DNA from: Streptomyces tibetensis
GTDB taxonomy: Bacteria; Actinomycetota; Actinomycetes; Streptomycetales; Streptomycetaceae
Length of the DNA stretch: 64,000 nucleotides
Direction of reading: 5' to 3'
Assembly (NCBI RefSeq): GCF_007655005.1
Contig: NZ_SZVW01000021.1
Location: forward strand, 1-64,000
Shown: in pieces, positions 18,630 to 27,607 of the stretch
How positions within the stretch are numbered: the first letter of the stretch is position 1
How the letters are laid out: each line of letters begins with the position of its first letter
Position numbers and translations under genes: made by a program
The notes under the pieces: model-generated
The model's input: the letters and a program-made list of their open reading frames with translations, nothing else
Databases searched by the model: none
Told to the model about the DNA's origin: nothing

Positions 18630-19547
18630 TTATCGGTCACTCCCCGCGGTCGCGTCGGCCAGGGCGCTCGCGCCACCGACGATCTCGCTGATTTCCTGGG
18701 TGATTTCGGCCTGGCGGGCCTGGTTGGCAAGCCGGGTGAGCGTCTCGATGAGCTCTCCGGCGTTGTCGGTGGCCGACTTCATCGCGCGCCGCGTGGCGGC
18801 GTGCTTGGAGGCGGCCGACTGGAGCAGCGCGTTGTAGATGCGGCTTTCGACGTAGCGCGGCAGCAGGGCGTCGAGGACGTCCTCCGCCGAGGGCTCGAAG
18901 TCGAACAGCGGAAGGATCTCGCCCTTGGGCGCGGCCTCCGCAGCCACCTCGTCGAGGCTGAGCGGCAGCAGCCGCGCCTCTTTCGCCGTCTGCGTCATCA
19001 TCGACACGAACTCGGTGTAGACGATGTGGAGCTCGTCCACGCCGCCCTCGGCCATCTCCGTCTCGATGGCCTCGATCAGCGGGGCCGCGACCTTCTTGGC
19101 GTCCGCGTACGACGGGTCGTCGGTGAAGCCCGTGAACGACTCCGCGATCTTGCGCTCGCGGAAGTTGTAGTGGGCGACACCGCGGCGGCCGACGATGTAG
19201 TTGACGACTTCCTTGCCCTCGGCCTCGAGCTGCGCCGTGAGCTTCTCCGCGGCCTTGATGGCGTTGGAGTTGAAGGCGCCGGCCAGACCGCGGTCGCTCG
19301 TGAGGAGCAGGACCGCGGCGCGGGTCGGGTTCTCGGCCTCCGTCGTCAGCGGGTGCTTGGTGTTAGAGCCGGTGGCGACCGCCGTGACCGCGCGGGTGAG
19401 CTCGGTCGCGTACGGGGTGGAGGCCGCCACCTTGCGCTGCGCCTTGACGACGCGCGAGGCGGCGATCATCTCCATCGCCTTGGTGATCTTCTTGGTCGCG
19501 GAGACGGATCGGATGCGACGCTTGTAGACCCGGAGCTGGGCTCCCAT
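18630..19547 (-). CDS. atpG: F1Fo ATP synthase gamma subunit
   Basis: This 305-residue subunit starts MGAQLRVYKRRIRSVSATKK, the conserved N-terminal coiled coil that rotates in the alpha-beta hexamer. The C-terminal helix (about 260-300) ends TQEISEIVGGASALADATAG and matches the family. The central Rossmann-like domain includes LLTSDRGLAGAFNSNAIK. It lies 20 bp after atpA and abuts atpD, in the standard operon order. Confidence 0.97.
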   Translation of the reverse strand: MGAQLRVYKRRIRSVSATKKITKAMEMIAASRVVKAQRKVAASTPYATELTRAVTAVATGSNTKHPLTTEAENPTRAAVLLLTSDRGLAGAFNSNAIKAAEKLTAQLEAEGKEVVNYIVGRRGVAHYNFRERKIAESFTGFTDDPSYADAKKVAAPLIEAIETEMAEGGVDELHIVYTEFVSMMTQTAKEARLLPLSLDEVAAEAAPKGEILPLFDFEPSAEDVLDALLPRYVESRIYNALLQSAASKHAATRRAMKSATDNAGELIETLTRLANQARQAEITQEISEIVGGASALADATAGSDR

Positions 19548-19567
19548 GAGTCAGGTCCCTTCCGTCG

Positions 19568-21157
19568 TCACTTACCGGCAGCCGGGGTGTCCTCGCCGAG
19601 CAGCTTGCCGTCGGAGGTCTCGAACTGCTTCTTGAACTCCGCGATGGCCTCGGCGACCGCCTGCAGGGTGTCGTCGGACATCTTGCCGCCCTCGCGGATG
19701 GAGGTCATCAGACCCTGCTCCTTGCGGTGCAGGTAGTCCAGCAGCTCCTTCTCGAAGCGGCGGATGTCGGCGACGGGGACGTCGTCCATCTTGCCGGTGG
19801 TGCCGGCCCAGACGGAGACGACCTGGTCCTCGGTGGCCATCGGCTGGTACTGCGACTGCTTCAGCAGCTCGACCATGCGCTGACCGCGCTCCAGCTGCGC
19901 CTTCGACGCGGCGTCCAGGTCGGAACCGAAGGCGGCGAACGCCTCCAGCTCACGGAACTGGGCGAGGTCCACGCGCAGACGGCCGGAGACCTGCTTCATC
20001 GCCTTGTGCTGCGCGGAACCACCGACTCGGGAGACGGAGATACCGACGTTCAGCGCGGGGCGCTGACCGGCGTTGAACAGGTCCGACTCCAGGAAGCACT
20101 GGCCGTCGGTGATGGAGATGACGTTGGTCGGGATGAACGCCGAGACGTCGTTGGCCTTGGTCTCGACGATCGGCAGACCGGTCATCGAGCCGGCACCCAT
20201 CTCGTCGGAGAGCTTGGCGCAGCGCTCCAGCAGACGGGAGTGCAGGTAGAAGACGTCACCCGGGTAGGCCTCACGGCCCGGCGGGCGGCGCAGCAGCAGC
20301 GACACGGCGCGGTAGGCGTCGGCCTGCTTCGACAGGTCGTCGAAGATGATCAGGACGTGCTTGCCCTGGTACATCCAGTGCTGGCCGATGGCCGAACCGG
20401 TGTACGGCGCAAGGTACTTGAAGCCGGCCGGGTCGGACGCCGGGGCGGCGACGATGGTCGTGTACTCCAGCGCGCCGGCCTCCTCCAGAGCGCCGCGCAC
20501 GCCGGCGATGGTGGAGCCCTTCTGGCCGATGGCGACGTAGATGCAGCGAACCTGCTTGTTCGGGTCGCCCGAACGCCAGTTGTCGCGCTGGTTGATGATC
20601 GTGTCGACGGCCAGGGCGGTCTTGCCGGTCTGGCGGTCACCGATGATCAGCTGACGCTGGCCACGGCCGACGGGGGTCATCGCGTCGACGGCCTTGTAGC
20701 CCGTCTCCATCGGCTCGTGCACCGACTTGCGGACCATGACGCCCGGGGCCTGCAGCTCCAGGGCGCGACGGTCTTCGGTCTCGATCTCGCCGAGGCCGTC
20801 GATCGGGTTGCCGAGGGGGTCCACCACACGGCCGAGGTAGCCCTCGCCCACCGCGACGGAGAGAACCTCACCGGTACGGGAGACCGGCTGACCCTCCTCG
20901 ATGCCGCTGAACTCGCCGAGGACGACGCAGCCGATCTCGCGCTCCTCGAGGTTGAGGGCGAGACCGAGGCTGCCGTCCTCGAACTTCAGCAGCTCGTTGG
21001 CCATGACCGAGGGCAGGCCCTCGACCTTCGCGATGCCGTCACCGGCGAAGGTGACCGTACCGACCTCCTCGCGCGAGGCCGCGTCCGGCTTGTACGCCTG
21101 GACGAAGTTCTCCAGCGCGTCCCGGATCTCCTCCGGCCGGATCGTGAGCTCCGCCAT
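19568..21157 (-). CDS. atpA: F1Fo ATP synthase alpha subunit
   Basis: This 529-residue subunit shows the P-loop GDRQTGKTALA (about 173-183) and the family sequence VSRVGGSAQHKAMK. The start at 21157 (MAELTIRPEEIRDALENFVQ) is preferred because it is the normal family N-terminus; the frame is open upstream without a family match. It forms the non-catalytic nucleotide sites of F1. The 126-bp spacer to atpH contains two perfect 7-bp hairpins, unlike the short spacers elsewhere in the operon. Confidence 0.97.
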   Translation of the reverse strand: MAELTIRPEEIRDALENFVQAYKPDAASREEVGTVTFAGDGIAKVEGLPSVMANELLKFEDGSLGLALNLEEREIGCVVLGEFSGIEEGQPVSRTGEVLSVAVGEGYLGRVVDPLGNPIDGLGEIETEDRRALELQAPGVMVRKSVHEPMETGYKAVDAMTPVGRGQRQLIIGDRQTGKTALAVDTIINQRDNWRSGDPNKQVRCIYVAIGQKGSTIAGVRGALEEAGALEYTTIVAAPASDPAGFKYLAPYTGSAIGQHWMYQGKHVLIIFDDLSKQADAYRAVSLLLRRPPGREAYPGDVFYLHSRLLERCAKLSDEMGAGSMTGLPIVETKANDVSAFIPTNVISITDGQCFLESDLFNAGQRPALNVGISVSRVGGSAQHKAMKQVSGRLRVDLAQFRELEAFAAFGSDLDAASKAQLERGQRMVELLKQSQYQPMATEDQVVSVWAGTTGKMDDVPVADIRRFEKELLDYLHRKEQGLMTSIREGGKMSDDTLQAVAEAIAEFKKQFETSDGKLLGEDTPAAGK

Positions 21158-21205
21158 CTGGGTTCCCTGCTCTCCTTGTTGGGCCCGAAGTTTCACTTTG
21201 GGGGT

Positions 21206-21252
21206 CTGGGGGCGACCCCCAGGATTCTTCTGCACGGCCCAACCAGGGCCGT
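21206..21252 (-). promoter_or_regulatory. two hairpins in the atpH-atpA spacer
   Basis: CTGGGGG at 21206-21212 pairs with CCCCCAG at 21216-21222 around CGA. ACGGCCC at 21234-21240 pairs with GGGCCGT at 21246-21252 around a 5-base loop. They lie inside the operon upstream of atpA and resemble dispersed Streptomyces hairpins. A role in mRNA processing or differential stability is inferred. Confidence 0.5.
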
Positions 21253-21283
21253 CGTAAGTACGTTGTGCCTATTGAGTTGCTGC

Positions 21284-22099
21284 TCAGCCGGCGAGCCGGC
21301 GGCTGGCGTCCTCGATGCGGTCCGCGAGGGAGCCGTTGATGACCTCGTCGCCGACCTGCACCCGGATTCCGCCGAGGACCTCGGGGTCCACGTCCAGGTT
21401 GAGGTGCATCGTGCGGCCGTAGAGCTTCGCGAGGGCGGCGCCCAGGCGCTGCTTCTGCGGGTCGCTCAGCGGCACCGCCGAGGTGACGATGGCCACCATG
21501 CGGTCCCGGCGCTCGGCGGCGAGCTTGGACAGGGACTCGAGTCCCGACTCCAGGCTACGTCCCCGCGGCGCGGTCACAAGGCGCGTGACCAGACGCTCGG
21601 TGGCCGACTGCGCCCGGCCGCCGAGGAGGCTGCGCAGCAGCGCGCTCTTGGCCGAGGTGGTGGCCTTGCGGTCGGTCAGCGCGGCGCGCAGCTCGGTGCT
21701 GCCGGAGACGATCCGGCCGAACCGGAACAGCTCGTCCTCGACGTCGTCGAGCTTGCCCGCCTGCTGGGCGGCCGTGAGGTCGGCGGTGTCGGCCAGCTCC
21801 TCCAGCGCGTCCACCAGGTCGCGGGACTGCGACCAGCGGGAGCGCACCATGCCGGCCACCAGGTCGGCGGCAGGGCCGCTGACCTGGGTGCCGAGCAGAC
21901 GCTGGGCCAGTTCTGCCTTGGCCTCCGCGGCCTGCGCCGGGTCGGTGAGGACCCGACGCAGCGACACCTCGCGGTCGAGCAGCGCGGTGACGGCGGCCAG
22001 CTCGTCGGCGAGCGAGGTCGCGTTCACGGACGTCGAGTCCGTCAGCGCGTCGAGACGCTCACGTGCGGCTGCCAGGGCCTCGCGGCTCGCTCCGTTCAT
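21284..22099 (-). CDS. atpH: F1Fo ATP synthase delta subunit
   Basis: This 271-residue protein is long compared with the approximately 180 residues of proteobacterial delta, as usual for actinobacteria, where the N-terminus is extended. The C-terminal part has the family motif GRTMHLNLDVDPEVLGGIRVQVGDEVINGSLADR. It links F1 to the peripheral stalk. Its ATG overlaps the atpF stop (ATGA at 22096-22099). Confidence 0.95.
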   Translation of the reverse strand: MNGASREALAAARERLDALTDSTSVNATSLADELAAVTALLDREVSLRRVLTDPAQAAEAKAELAQRLLGTQVSGPAADLVAGMVRSRWSQSRDLVDALEELADTADLTAAQQAGKLDDVEDELFRFGRIVSGSTELRAALTDRKATTSAKSALLRSLLGGRAQSATERLVTRLVTAPRGRSLESGLESLSKLAAERRDRMVAIVTSAVPLSDPQKQRLGAALAKLYGRTMHLNLDVDPEVLGGIRVQVGDEVINGSLADRIEDASRRLAG

Positions 22100-22644
22100 C
22101 GTCCGGCCTCGGCCTTCTCCTCGAGCTCGTCGAGGAACCGGTCGATCACGCGGCTCTGGCGGGCGTGGTCCTCGAGGGACTCCCCGACGAGCTTGCCGGC
22201 CAGGTCGGTGGCGAGCTTGCCGACGTCCTGGCGGAGCGCGGAAGCGGCGGCCTTGCGGTCGGCCTCGATCTGGGAGTGGCCGGCGGCGACGATCTCCTCG
22301 CGCTGACGCTGGCCTTCGGCCCGCATCTCGGCGATGAGCGTGGCACCCTGCTCCTGCGCCTCCTGGCGCAGGCGCGCGGCCTCGTGCCGGGCCTCGGCGA
22401 GCTGTGCCTTGTACTGCTCAAGGACGCTCTGGGCTTCGACCTTCATGGTCTCGGCCTCTTCGATACCGCCTTCGATCGCCGCGCGGCGCTCCTCCAGAAC
22501 CTTGTTGATGTTCGGAAGCAGCTTCTTCCAGAAGAAGAAGAACACGATGGCGAAGGCGATGGTGCCGATGAGCAGCTCGGGGCCCGGAGGAATGAGCGGG
22601 TTCTGCTCTTCCTCGGCCGCCAGCTGCACCAGGTTGGCGATCAC
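22096..22644 (-). CDS. atpF: F1Fo ATP synthase b subunit
   Basis: This 182-residue protein has one N-terminal membrane helix (about 25-45, LLIGTIAFAIVFFFFWKKLL) followed by a long charged helix of Glu/Ala/Lys/Gln, the peripheral stalk. It lies between atpE (38 bp away) and atpH (4-bp overlap). The leader GAAAGGCACTG precedes the ATG. Confidence 0.95.
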   Translation of the reverse strand: MIANLVQLAAEEEQNPLIPPGPELLIGTIAFAIVFFFFWKKLLPNINKVLEERRAAIEGGIEEAETMKVEAQSVLEQYKAQLAEARHEAARLRQEAQEQGATLIAEMRAEGQRQREEIVAAGHSQIEADRKAAASALRQDVGKLATDLAGKLVGESLEDHARQSRVIDRFLDELEEKAEAGR

Positions 22645-22682
22645 ATCAGTGCCTTTCGTCGAAACGTGTCGGTAGGGAAGTC

Positions 22683-22922
22683 TTACTTCGTACCGAACAC
22701 GAACGGCATGACGATGCCGATGAGGGCGAGCGCCTCACAGAAGGCGAAGCCCAGGATCTGGTTGGCACGGATCAGGCCGGCGGCCTCGGGCTGACGGGCC
22801 AGGGCCTGGGTGCCGTTGCCGAAGATGATGCCGACGCCGATGCCGGGGCCGATAGCCGAGAGGCCGTAACCGACGGAACCGATGGAACCGGAGACAGCGG
22901 CAAGGGTCTCAGTGGCAGCCAT
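22683..22922 (-). CDS. atpE: F1Fo ATP synthase c subunit
   Basis: This 79-residue two-helix proteolipid has a Gly-rich first helix (GPGIGVGIIFGNG), polar loop RQP (43-45) and the proton-carrying Glu63 in GFAFCEALALIGIV. It forms the rotor ring in the membrane. A GAGAAGGAAGA leader precedes the ATG. It lies in the standard position between atpB and atpF. Confidence 0.97.
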   Translation of the reverse strand: MAATETLAAVSGSIGSVGYGLSAIGPGIGVGIIFGNGTQALARQPEAAGLIRANQILGFAFCEALALIGIVMPFVFGTK

Positions 22923-22993
22923 GCTGAATCTTCCTTCTCTTAACGGACCGGTGGGGGTTGGCCACCGGACGACCGGGGGTGGGGGTGTGGGGC

Positions 22994-23812
22994 TCAGTGA
23001 TGCTCAGCGAGAGCGCCCTGGATGTACGTGCAGGCGAGGAGTACGAAGACGTACGCCTGGACGGCCTGCACGAAAAGCTCGAAGCCGATCATGGCGATGG
23101 TCATCACGAACGAGACACCGGCCGCCGGGACCATCCAGCTGTTCAGCAGGTACCAGGAGGCGACGGTGAACATGACCAGCATCAGGTGGCCGGCGAACAT
23201 GTTGGCGAACAGTCGCACCGCGTGCGTGAACGGCCGGACGAGCAGGTTCGAGAAGAACTCGATGACCATCACGAGCGGCAGCACCGGGCCGAGCGACTTG
23301 TCGTAGCCGGTGACGTTCTTGAAGAACCCGACGAAGCCGTGCCGCTTGAAGGTCAGCGAGACCCAGGTCACGTAGACGATCGCGGCGAGGACCGCCGGGA
23401 ACGCGATGATCGACGAGACCGGGAACTGCGCGAGCGGGACCACGGACCAGATGTTCATGATCCAGATGAAGAAGAACAGCGAGACCATGAACGGGACGTA
23501 CTTCTCGCCCTCACGCTTGCCGAGCGTCTCGTAGACGATGCCGCGGCGGACGAAGTCGTAGCCGGCTTCACCGACCATCTGCAGCTTGCCCGGCACCACC
23601 TTCGCTTTGCCGAAGGCCGCGTAGAAGAAGCCGATGATGAGGACGGTGGTGATGAGGGCGAGCAGCATCACCTTGTTGAACTCGAACCCCCCAACCGTGG
23701 TGATCGGCTTGAAGAGGAACGAGTGCAGGCCCGGAGCCGGAAAACCACACCCGTTGTCGGACATGATCCGACAGCTCCAGTCAAAGGCGAGCTGGGTCTG
23801 GTCAGCACTCAC
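22994..23812 (-). CDS. atpB: F1Fo ATP synthase a subunit
   Basis: This 272-residue membrane protein has about six helices. The essential Arg is in LVRPFTHAVRLFANMFAGH, facing Glu63 of the c-ring. I set the start at GTG 23812 (MSADQTQLAFDW) because GAAGGAG lies 7 bases upstream; the reading frame extends 12 codons further without a ribosome site. A 225-bp spacer separates it from atpI, long enough for a second promoter. Confidence 0.94.
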   Translation of the reverse strand: MSADQTQLAFDWSCRIMSDNGCGFPAPGLHSFLFKPITTVGGFEFNKVMLLALITTVLIIGFFYAAFGKAKVVPGKLQMVGEAGYDFVRRGIVYETLGKREGEKYVPFMVSLFFFIWIMNIWSVVPLAQFPVSSIIAFPAVLAAIVYVTWVSLTFKRHGFVGFFKNVTGYDKSLGPVLPLVMVIEFFSNLLVRPFTHAVRLFANMFAGHLMLVMFTVASWYLLNSWMVPAAGVSFVMTIAMIGFELFVQAVQAYVFVLLACTYIQGALAEHH

Positions 23813-24037
23813 CGCGGGCTCCTTCGGCGTGACGCATGTGTACGGCAACCTCGTTGTGTCGGCGCGGCGCGGAGCCGCGGTTCGGCACGGGACTGGTGTA
23901 ACGGATGTGAGGGCGGCTGAGGGGCATCGAGCCTCGCGTTCGAGCAGGCGTCAGCTCAGATGCCCGCGCCCGCGATGCCGCAGTTGGCACCGGACGATAG
24001 CAGGAGTTCCTACTGCCCTTTATCGCGCCCCTACTCG

Positions 24038-24475
24038 TCACGACGACGGTCCGGTCTTCTCGGGCTTCTCGGTCTTCGCGGAGTCCGGGTCGATGTAGAA
24101 GATCTTGGCCTTCATATGCGCACGAGCTTGCGCAGCCATCCACACGACGGTCGCGATGACGAGCCCGAGGGCGAACGTCTTCGGGTTGAAGAGAGAGGTG
24201 TCCTTGAAGACAGCAGCGAAGATCAGAAGCAGCAGCAACTGAGCGCCATAAAGCATGAGCCCCATGGCCTGGAACAACTGCGGGAGCGTTTTTGCCGTCC
24301 ACTGGAGAACGTACAGACCGATTCCCATGAAGAGGATGGCCAGTACGGTGCCGACGGCTGCTCCGATGGCTCCCTTCCCTCCGGCCACCGCGCCACTGAC
24401 GGCGACCACGACCACACCGGCAGCCGCTGTGGGTACAGCGCACTGCAAGAGGTTCCGGGCGTCATTGGACGGCAT
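24038..24475 (-). CDS. atpI: ATP synthase assembly protein AtpI-like
   Basis: This 145-residue protein has four hydrophobic helices (about 10-32, 36-56, 70-90 and 98-115). It occupies the first position of the atp operon, like AtpI, which assists c-ring assembly and possibly Mg2+ uptake. The C-terminus is charged (FYIDPDSAKTEKPEKTGPSS). Sequence conservation in AtpI is weak, so the name rests on position and topology. The AT-richer region upstream (about 24480-24700) should hold the main operon promoter; I could not fix its boxes. Confidence 0.85.
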   Translation of the reverse strand: MPSNDARNLLQCAVPTAAAGVVVVAVSGAVAGGKGAIGAAVGTVLAILFMGIGLYVLQWTAKTLPQLFQAMGLMLYGAQLLLLLIFAAVFKDTSLFNPKTFALGLVIATVVWMAAQARAHMKAKIFYIDPDSAKTEKPEKTGPSS

Positions 24476-24715
24476 GGCGGCAACTCCGCTTTCGCAGGGG
24501 GCAGGGTGTCGTCATGGACGAGCGTAGTCCCGGGCTGAGTGGAGACCTCACGCCATTGGACCGTCGCACTGCGGTCCTTCGGCTCTATCCGGGGGGTTCT
24601 CGTGAACCGTATCACAAACTATTTGATGCAGTCTTTACCTGAAGGTGTGCGCACTGTCACACATGAGAGTGAAGCTGCGCGTCTGAGCGAGAACCCGGCC
24701 GACATGTCTGGTATT

Positions 24716-24732
24716 GGGGTGCTTCGCACCCC
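24716..24732 (-). terminator. terminator-like hairpin after the glycosyltransferase gene
   Basis: GGGGTGC and GCACCCC pair around TTC (7 bp). It lies 40 bp downstream of the transferase stop and well upstream of atpI, so it likely separates the two transcripts. Confidence 0.6.
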
Positions 24733-24772
24733 CATCGCCACCCCACGACTTGGCAATGCTCTCGTCAGATTC

Positions 24773-26119
24773 TTACCTTGTCCCCGCCTTGCGCCGGTCG
24801 GCCAGACGCGAACGGGGGCCGATGGCGGTCGCCCCGTTGACACCGGCGACCCCGGACACCACGGGCGTGCGGTTGTCGGCCCCGGCCGGGGCGGGCTGGT
24901 CCGCCGCGGACGCCGGCGTCGAGGCCTCGGGTGACAGGGCCGCGACCGAGCCGCGGCGCCGGTAGCGCGGTGGCACGAAGCGCTCCATCCAGCGCGGGGT
25001 GCGCGGCGTGAAGCGCGGCAGCAGAAGCAGGAGCAGCCCGATCGCGCTCAGGAACACCACACCGAGCACGATCCACATGGACGCCGAGTTGACCGAGTAG
25101 GCGAGAGCCCCGAAGGCGATCAGCGCCGACCAGAAGTACATGATCAGCACCGCGCGGCTGTGCGAGTGGCCGATCTCCAGCAGGCGGTGGTGCAGGTGAC
25201 CGCGGTCGGCGGCGAACGGGGACTGGCCGCGCCAGGTGCGCCGCACGATCGCCAGGATCAGGTCGGCGGCCGGCACCGCGATGATCGTCAGCGGCAGCAG
25301 CAGCGGGATGTAGACGGGGACCGTCTGGTGCACGGCCTCCTTCTCGGAGCCCACGTACAGGTTGAGCGCGTCCGGGTCGACCTGCCCGGTGACGGAGATC
25401 GCGCCGGCGGCCAGGACCAGGCCGATCAGCATCGAGCCCGAGTCGCCCATGAAGATCCGCGCCGGGTGCATGTTGTGCGGCAGGAAGCCCAGGCACATGC
25501 CCATCAGGATCGCCGAGAACAGCGTGGCCGGGGCGGCGGCCTCGATGCCGTACGAGTACCAGATGCGGTAGGCGTAAAGGAAGAACGCCGTGGCCGCGAT
25601 GCAGACCATGCCGGCCGCGAGGCCGTCCAGGCCGTCGACGAAGTTGACCGCGTTGATGGTGATGACGACCAGGGCGACCGTGAGCAGGGTGCCCTGCCAC
25701 TGGGTGAGCGCGACCGAGCCGACGCCCGGGATGGGCAGCCACAGGATCGTCAGACCCTGCACGACCATCACGCCCGCGGCGATCATCTGGCCGCCCAGCT
25801 TGATCAGGGCATCGATCTCGAACTTGTCGTCCAGTACACCGATCAGCCAGATCAGGGCCGCCCCGGACAGCAGTGCCCGGGGTTCGTTCGACGTCTCGAA
25901 GACCTGGTTGAGGTTGGTCAGGTGGTCGGCGACCAGCAGGCCCGCGCACAGGCCGAAGAACATCGCGATACCGCCGAGGCGCGGAGTGGGCTCCCGGTGC
26001 ACGTCACGTGCCCGGATCTCCGGCATCGCTCCGGCCACGATCGCGAACTTCCGTACCGGCCCTGTCAGCAGATACGTCACCGCGGCCGTGATGCAGAGCG
26101 TCAGGAGGTATTCACGCAC
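24773..26119 (-). CDS. undecaprenyl-phosphate sugar-1-phosphate transferase (WecA/TagO/MraY family)
   Basis: This protein of about 448 residues has roughly eleven membrane helices. Family motifs are the Asp-rich GVLDDKFEID with the Mg2+-binding DD, NAVNFVDGLDGLAAG, MGDSGSMLIG and the His-rich loop DRGHLHHRLLEIGHSHSR. Such enzymes load GlcNAc-1-P or a similar sugar onto undecaprenyl phosphate to begin wall glycopolymer or linker-unit synthesis. The start GTG at 26119 (MREYLLTLCITAAV) follows GGGGAAG; a longer frame exists. The C-terminal 70 residues are basic and Pro/Ala-rich. Confidence 0.88.
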   Translation of the reverse strand: MREYLLTLCITAAVTYLLTGPVRKFAIVAGAMPEIRARDVHREPTPRLGGIAMFFGLCAGLLVADHLTNLNQVFETSNEPRALLSGAALIWLIGVLDDKFEIDALIKLGGQMIAAGVMVVQGLTILWLPIPGVGSVALTQWQGTLLTVALVVITINAVNFVDGLDGLAAGMVCIAATAFFLYAYRIWYSYGIEAAAPATLFSAILMGMCLGFLPHNMHPARIFMGDSGSMLIGLVLAAGAISVTGQVDPDALNLYVGSEKEAVHQTVPVYIPLLLPLTIIAVPAADLILAIVRRTWRGQSPFAADRGHLHHRLLEIGHSHSRAVLIMYFWSALIAFGALAYSVNSASMWIVLGVVFLSAIGLLLLLLPRFTPRTPRWMERFVPPRYRRRGSVAALSPEASTPASAADQPAPAGADNRTPVVSGVAGVNGATAIGPRSRLADRRKAGTR

Positions 26120-26248
26120 GGGCTTCCCCACAGATCTCGCTGGCCATCTCAGTCCCACACCCTAGCGATGCGCGCATATGGGTGGGGACTTCCGGGTAGC
26201 GATGATGGTTGCACGAGTGGCTGTGCACCCTGATGCGCTTACCCCGAC

Positions 26249-27487
26249 TCACGCCGGATACGGCGGAAATCCACCGGCCAGCTCCCGCACTTCTTCACGG
26301 GCTCTTGAGGGATCCGTCACGCCCCGCAGCACCCCGGCGAAGAGTCCGGCGATCCGGACCATCTCCGCCTCGCCCATGCCCTGCGTGGTGATCGCGGCCG
26401 TGCCGAGCCTGAGCCCCCTCGCGTCACCGTGCGGCAGCGCGCAGCAGTCCATGACCAGGCCGGCCGCGGCGAGACGGCCCCGGGCGGTGCGTCCGTCGAC
26501 GCCGAGCGGCGCCGGGTCGGCGGTGATCAGATGGGTGTCCGTGCCGCCCGTGGTGACGACCAAGCCCGCCGCGGCCAGCCGTGCCGCCAGAACCCGCGCA
26601 TTCGCCACCACCTGATGGGCGTACGCGGCGAACGCCGGTGTTGCCGCCTCCCCGAACGCGACCGCCTTCGCGGCGATGGTGTGCATCTGCGCACCGCCCT
26701 GTGTGAACGGGAACACGGCCCGGTCGACCCGCTCGGCCAGCTCCGCGCGGCACAGGATCACACCGCCGCGCGGGCCCCGCAGCACCTTGTGGGTGGTCCC
26801 GCAGACGATGTCCGCGTACGGCACCGGGTTCGGGGCCGCTTTACCGGCGACCAGTCCGAGGGGGTGCGCGGCGTCCGCGATGAGGTACGCGCCCACTTCG
26901 TCGGCGACCTCGCGGAAGAACGCGTAGTCGAGATGGCGGGGATAGGCGATCGAGCCGCACACGATCGCCTTGGGCCGGCGGGTGCGGGCCAGGGTGCGCA
27001 CCTGCTCGTGGTCGATGAGCCCGGACTCGGCCTCCACGCCGTAACCGACGAAGTCGAACCAGCGGCCCGAGAAGTTGGCGGGCGAACCGTGCGTGAGATG
27101 GCCGCCGTAGGGCAGGCCGAGCGCGAGGACGGTGTCGCCCGGGCGGAGCAGGGCGGCGTAGGCGGCGAGCACCGCCGAAGAGCCCGAGTGCGCCTGGACG
27201 TTGGCGTGGTCGGCGCCGAACAGCGCCCTGGCCCGCTCGACCGCGACGCGTTCGGCGACGTCGACGATCTCGCAGCCGCCGTGATGCCGCGCGCCCGGGT
27301 ACCCCTCGGCGTACTTGTTCGCGAGCGGCGACCCGAGGGCGGCCAGCACGGCCGGGGAGCTGAAGTTCTCGGCGGCGATCAGCTGGAGCGTCGTCGACTG
27401 CCGCTCCCGTTCCCCGAGCAGGATGTCGGCGAGCTCCGGGTCCTGGCGGCGCAGGACGTCGGCCTGGATGGCAGGGGTGACCGTCAT
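26249..27487 (-). CDS. glyA: serine hydroxymethyltransferase paralogue
   Basis: This 412-residue PLP enzyme of the SHMT family has the Lys motif TTHKVLRGPRGG, preceded by the PLP-contact segment LIADAAHPLGLVAG. Early motifs LIAAENFSSPAVLAALG and NKYAEGYPG match family norms. The next motif reads GARHHGGCE where canonical enzymes have RYYGGCE, so the two tyrosines near the substrate site are His-His. It interconverts serine and glycine with tetrahydrofolate, or acts on a related substrate. It follows the phosphatase-like and Sua5 genes on the same strand. Confidence 0.88.
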   Translation of the reverse strand: MTVTPAIQADVLRRQDPELADILLGERERQSTTLQLIAAENFSSPAVLAALGSPLANKYAEGYPGARHHGGCEIVDVAERVAVERARALFGADHANVQAHSGSSAVLAAYAALLRPGDTVLALGLPYGGHLTHGSPANFSGRWFDFVGYGVEAESGLIDHEQVRTLARTRRPKAIVCGSIAYPRHLDYAFFREVADEVGAYLIADAAHPLGLVAGKAAPNPVPYADIVCGTTHKVLRGPRGGVILCRAELAERVDRAVFPFTQGGAQMHTIAAKAVAFGEAATPAFAAYAHQVVANARVLAARLAAAGLVVTTGGTDTHLITADPAPLGVDGRTARGRLAAAGLVMDCCALPHGDARGLRLGTAAITTQGMGEAEMVRIAGLFAGVLRGVTDPSRAREEVRELAGGFPPYPA

Positions 27488-27607
27488 GGTGGGCTCCGGG
27501 CGACGCGTGTTCTGGGCGGTTCGCCTCCGGGCGCCTGAGTCCTTCGGCTCACTCGCCGTGGTGACGTAGGACCAATGTAGGCCCGGGCCCTGCGGAGCGC
27601 TCGGCTG

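Noticed and set aside
17130..19736. Long plus-strand open frame antisense to the atp genes
   Set aside because: Shadow of conserved AtpD and AtpG coding; its Val/Asp/Gly/Arg-rich composition is typical of antisense frames in GC-rich genomes.
27488..27607. Possible glycine riboswitch upstream of the glyA paralogue
   Set aside because: A GCCGAAGGA-like stretch is present, but the paired aptamer core, its helices and the conserved flanks are missing, and the 120-bp gap is too short for a tandem aptamer.
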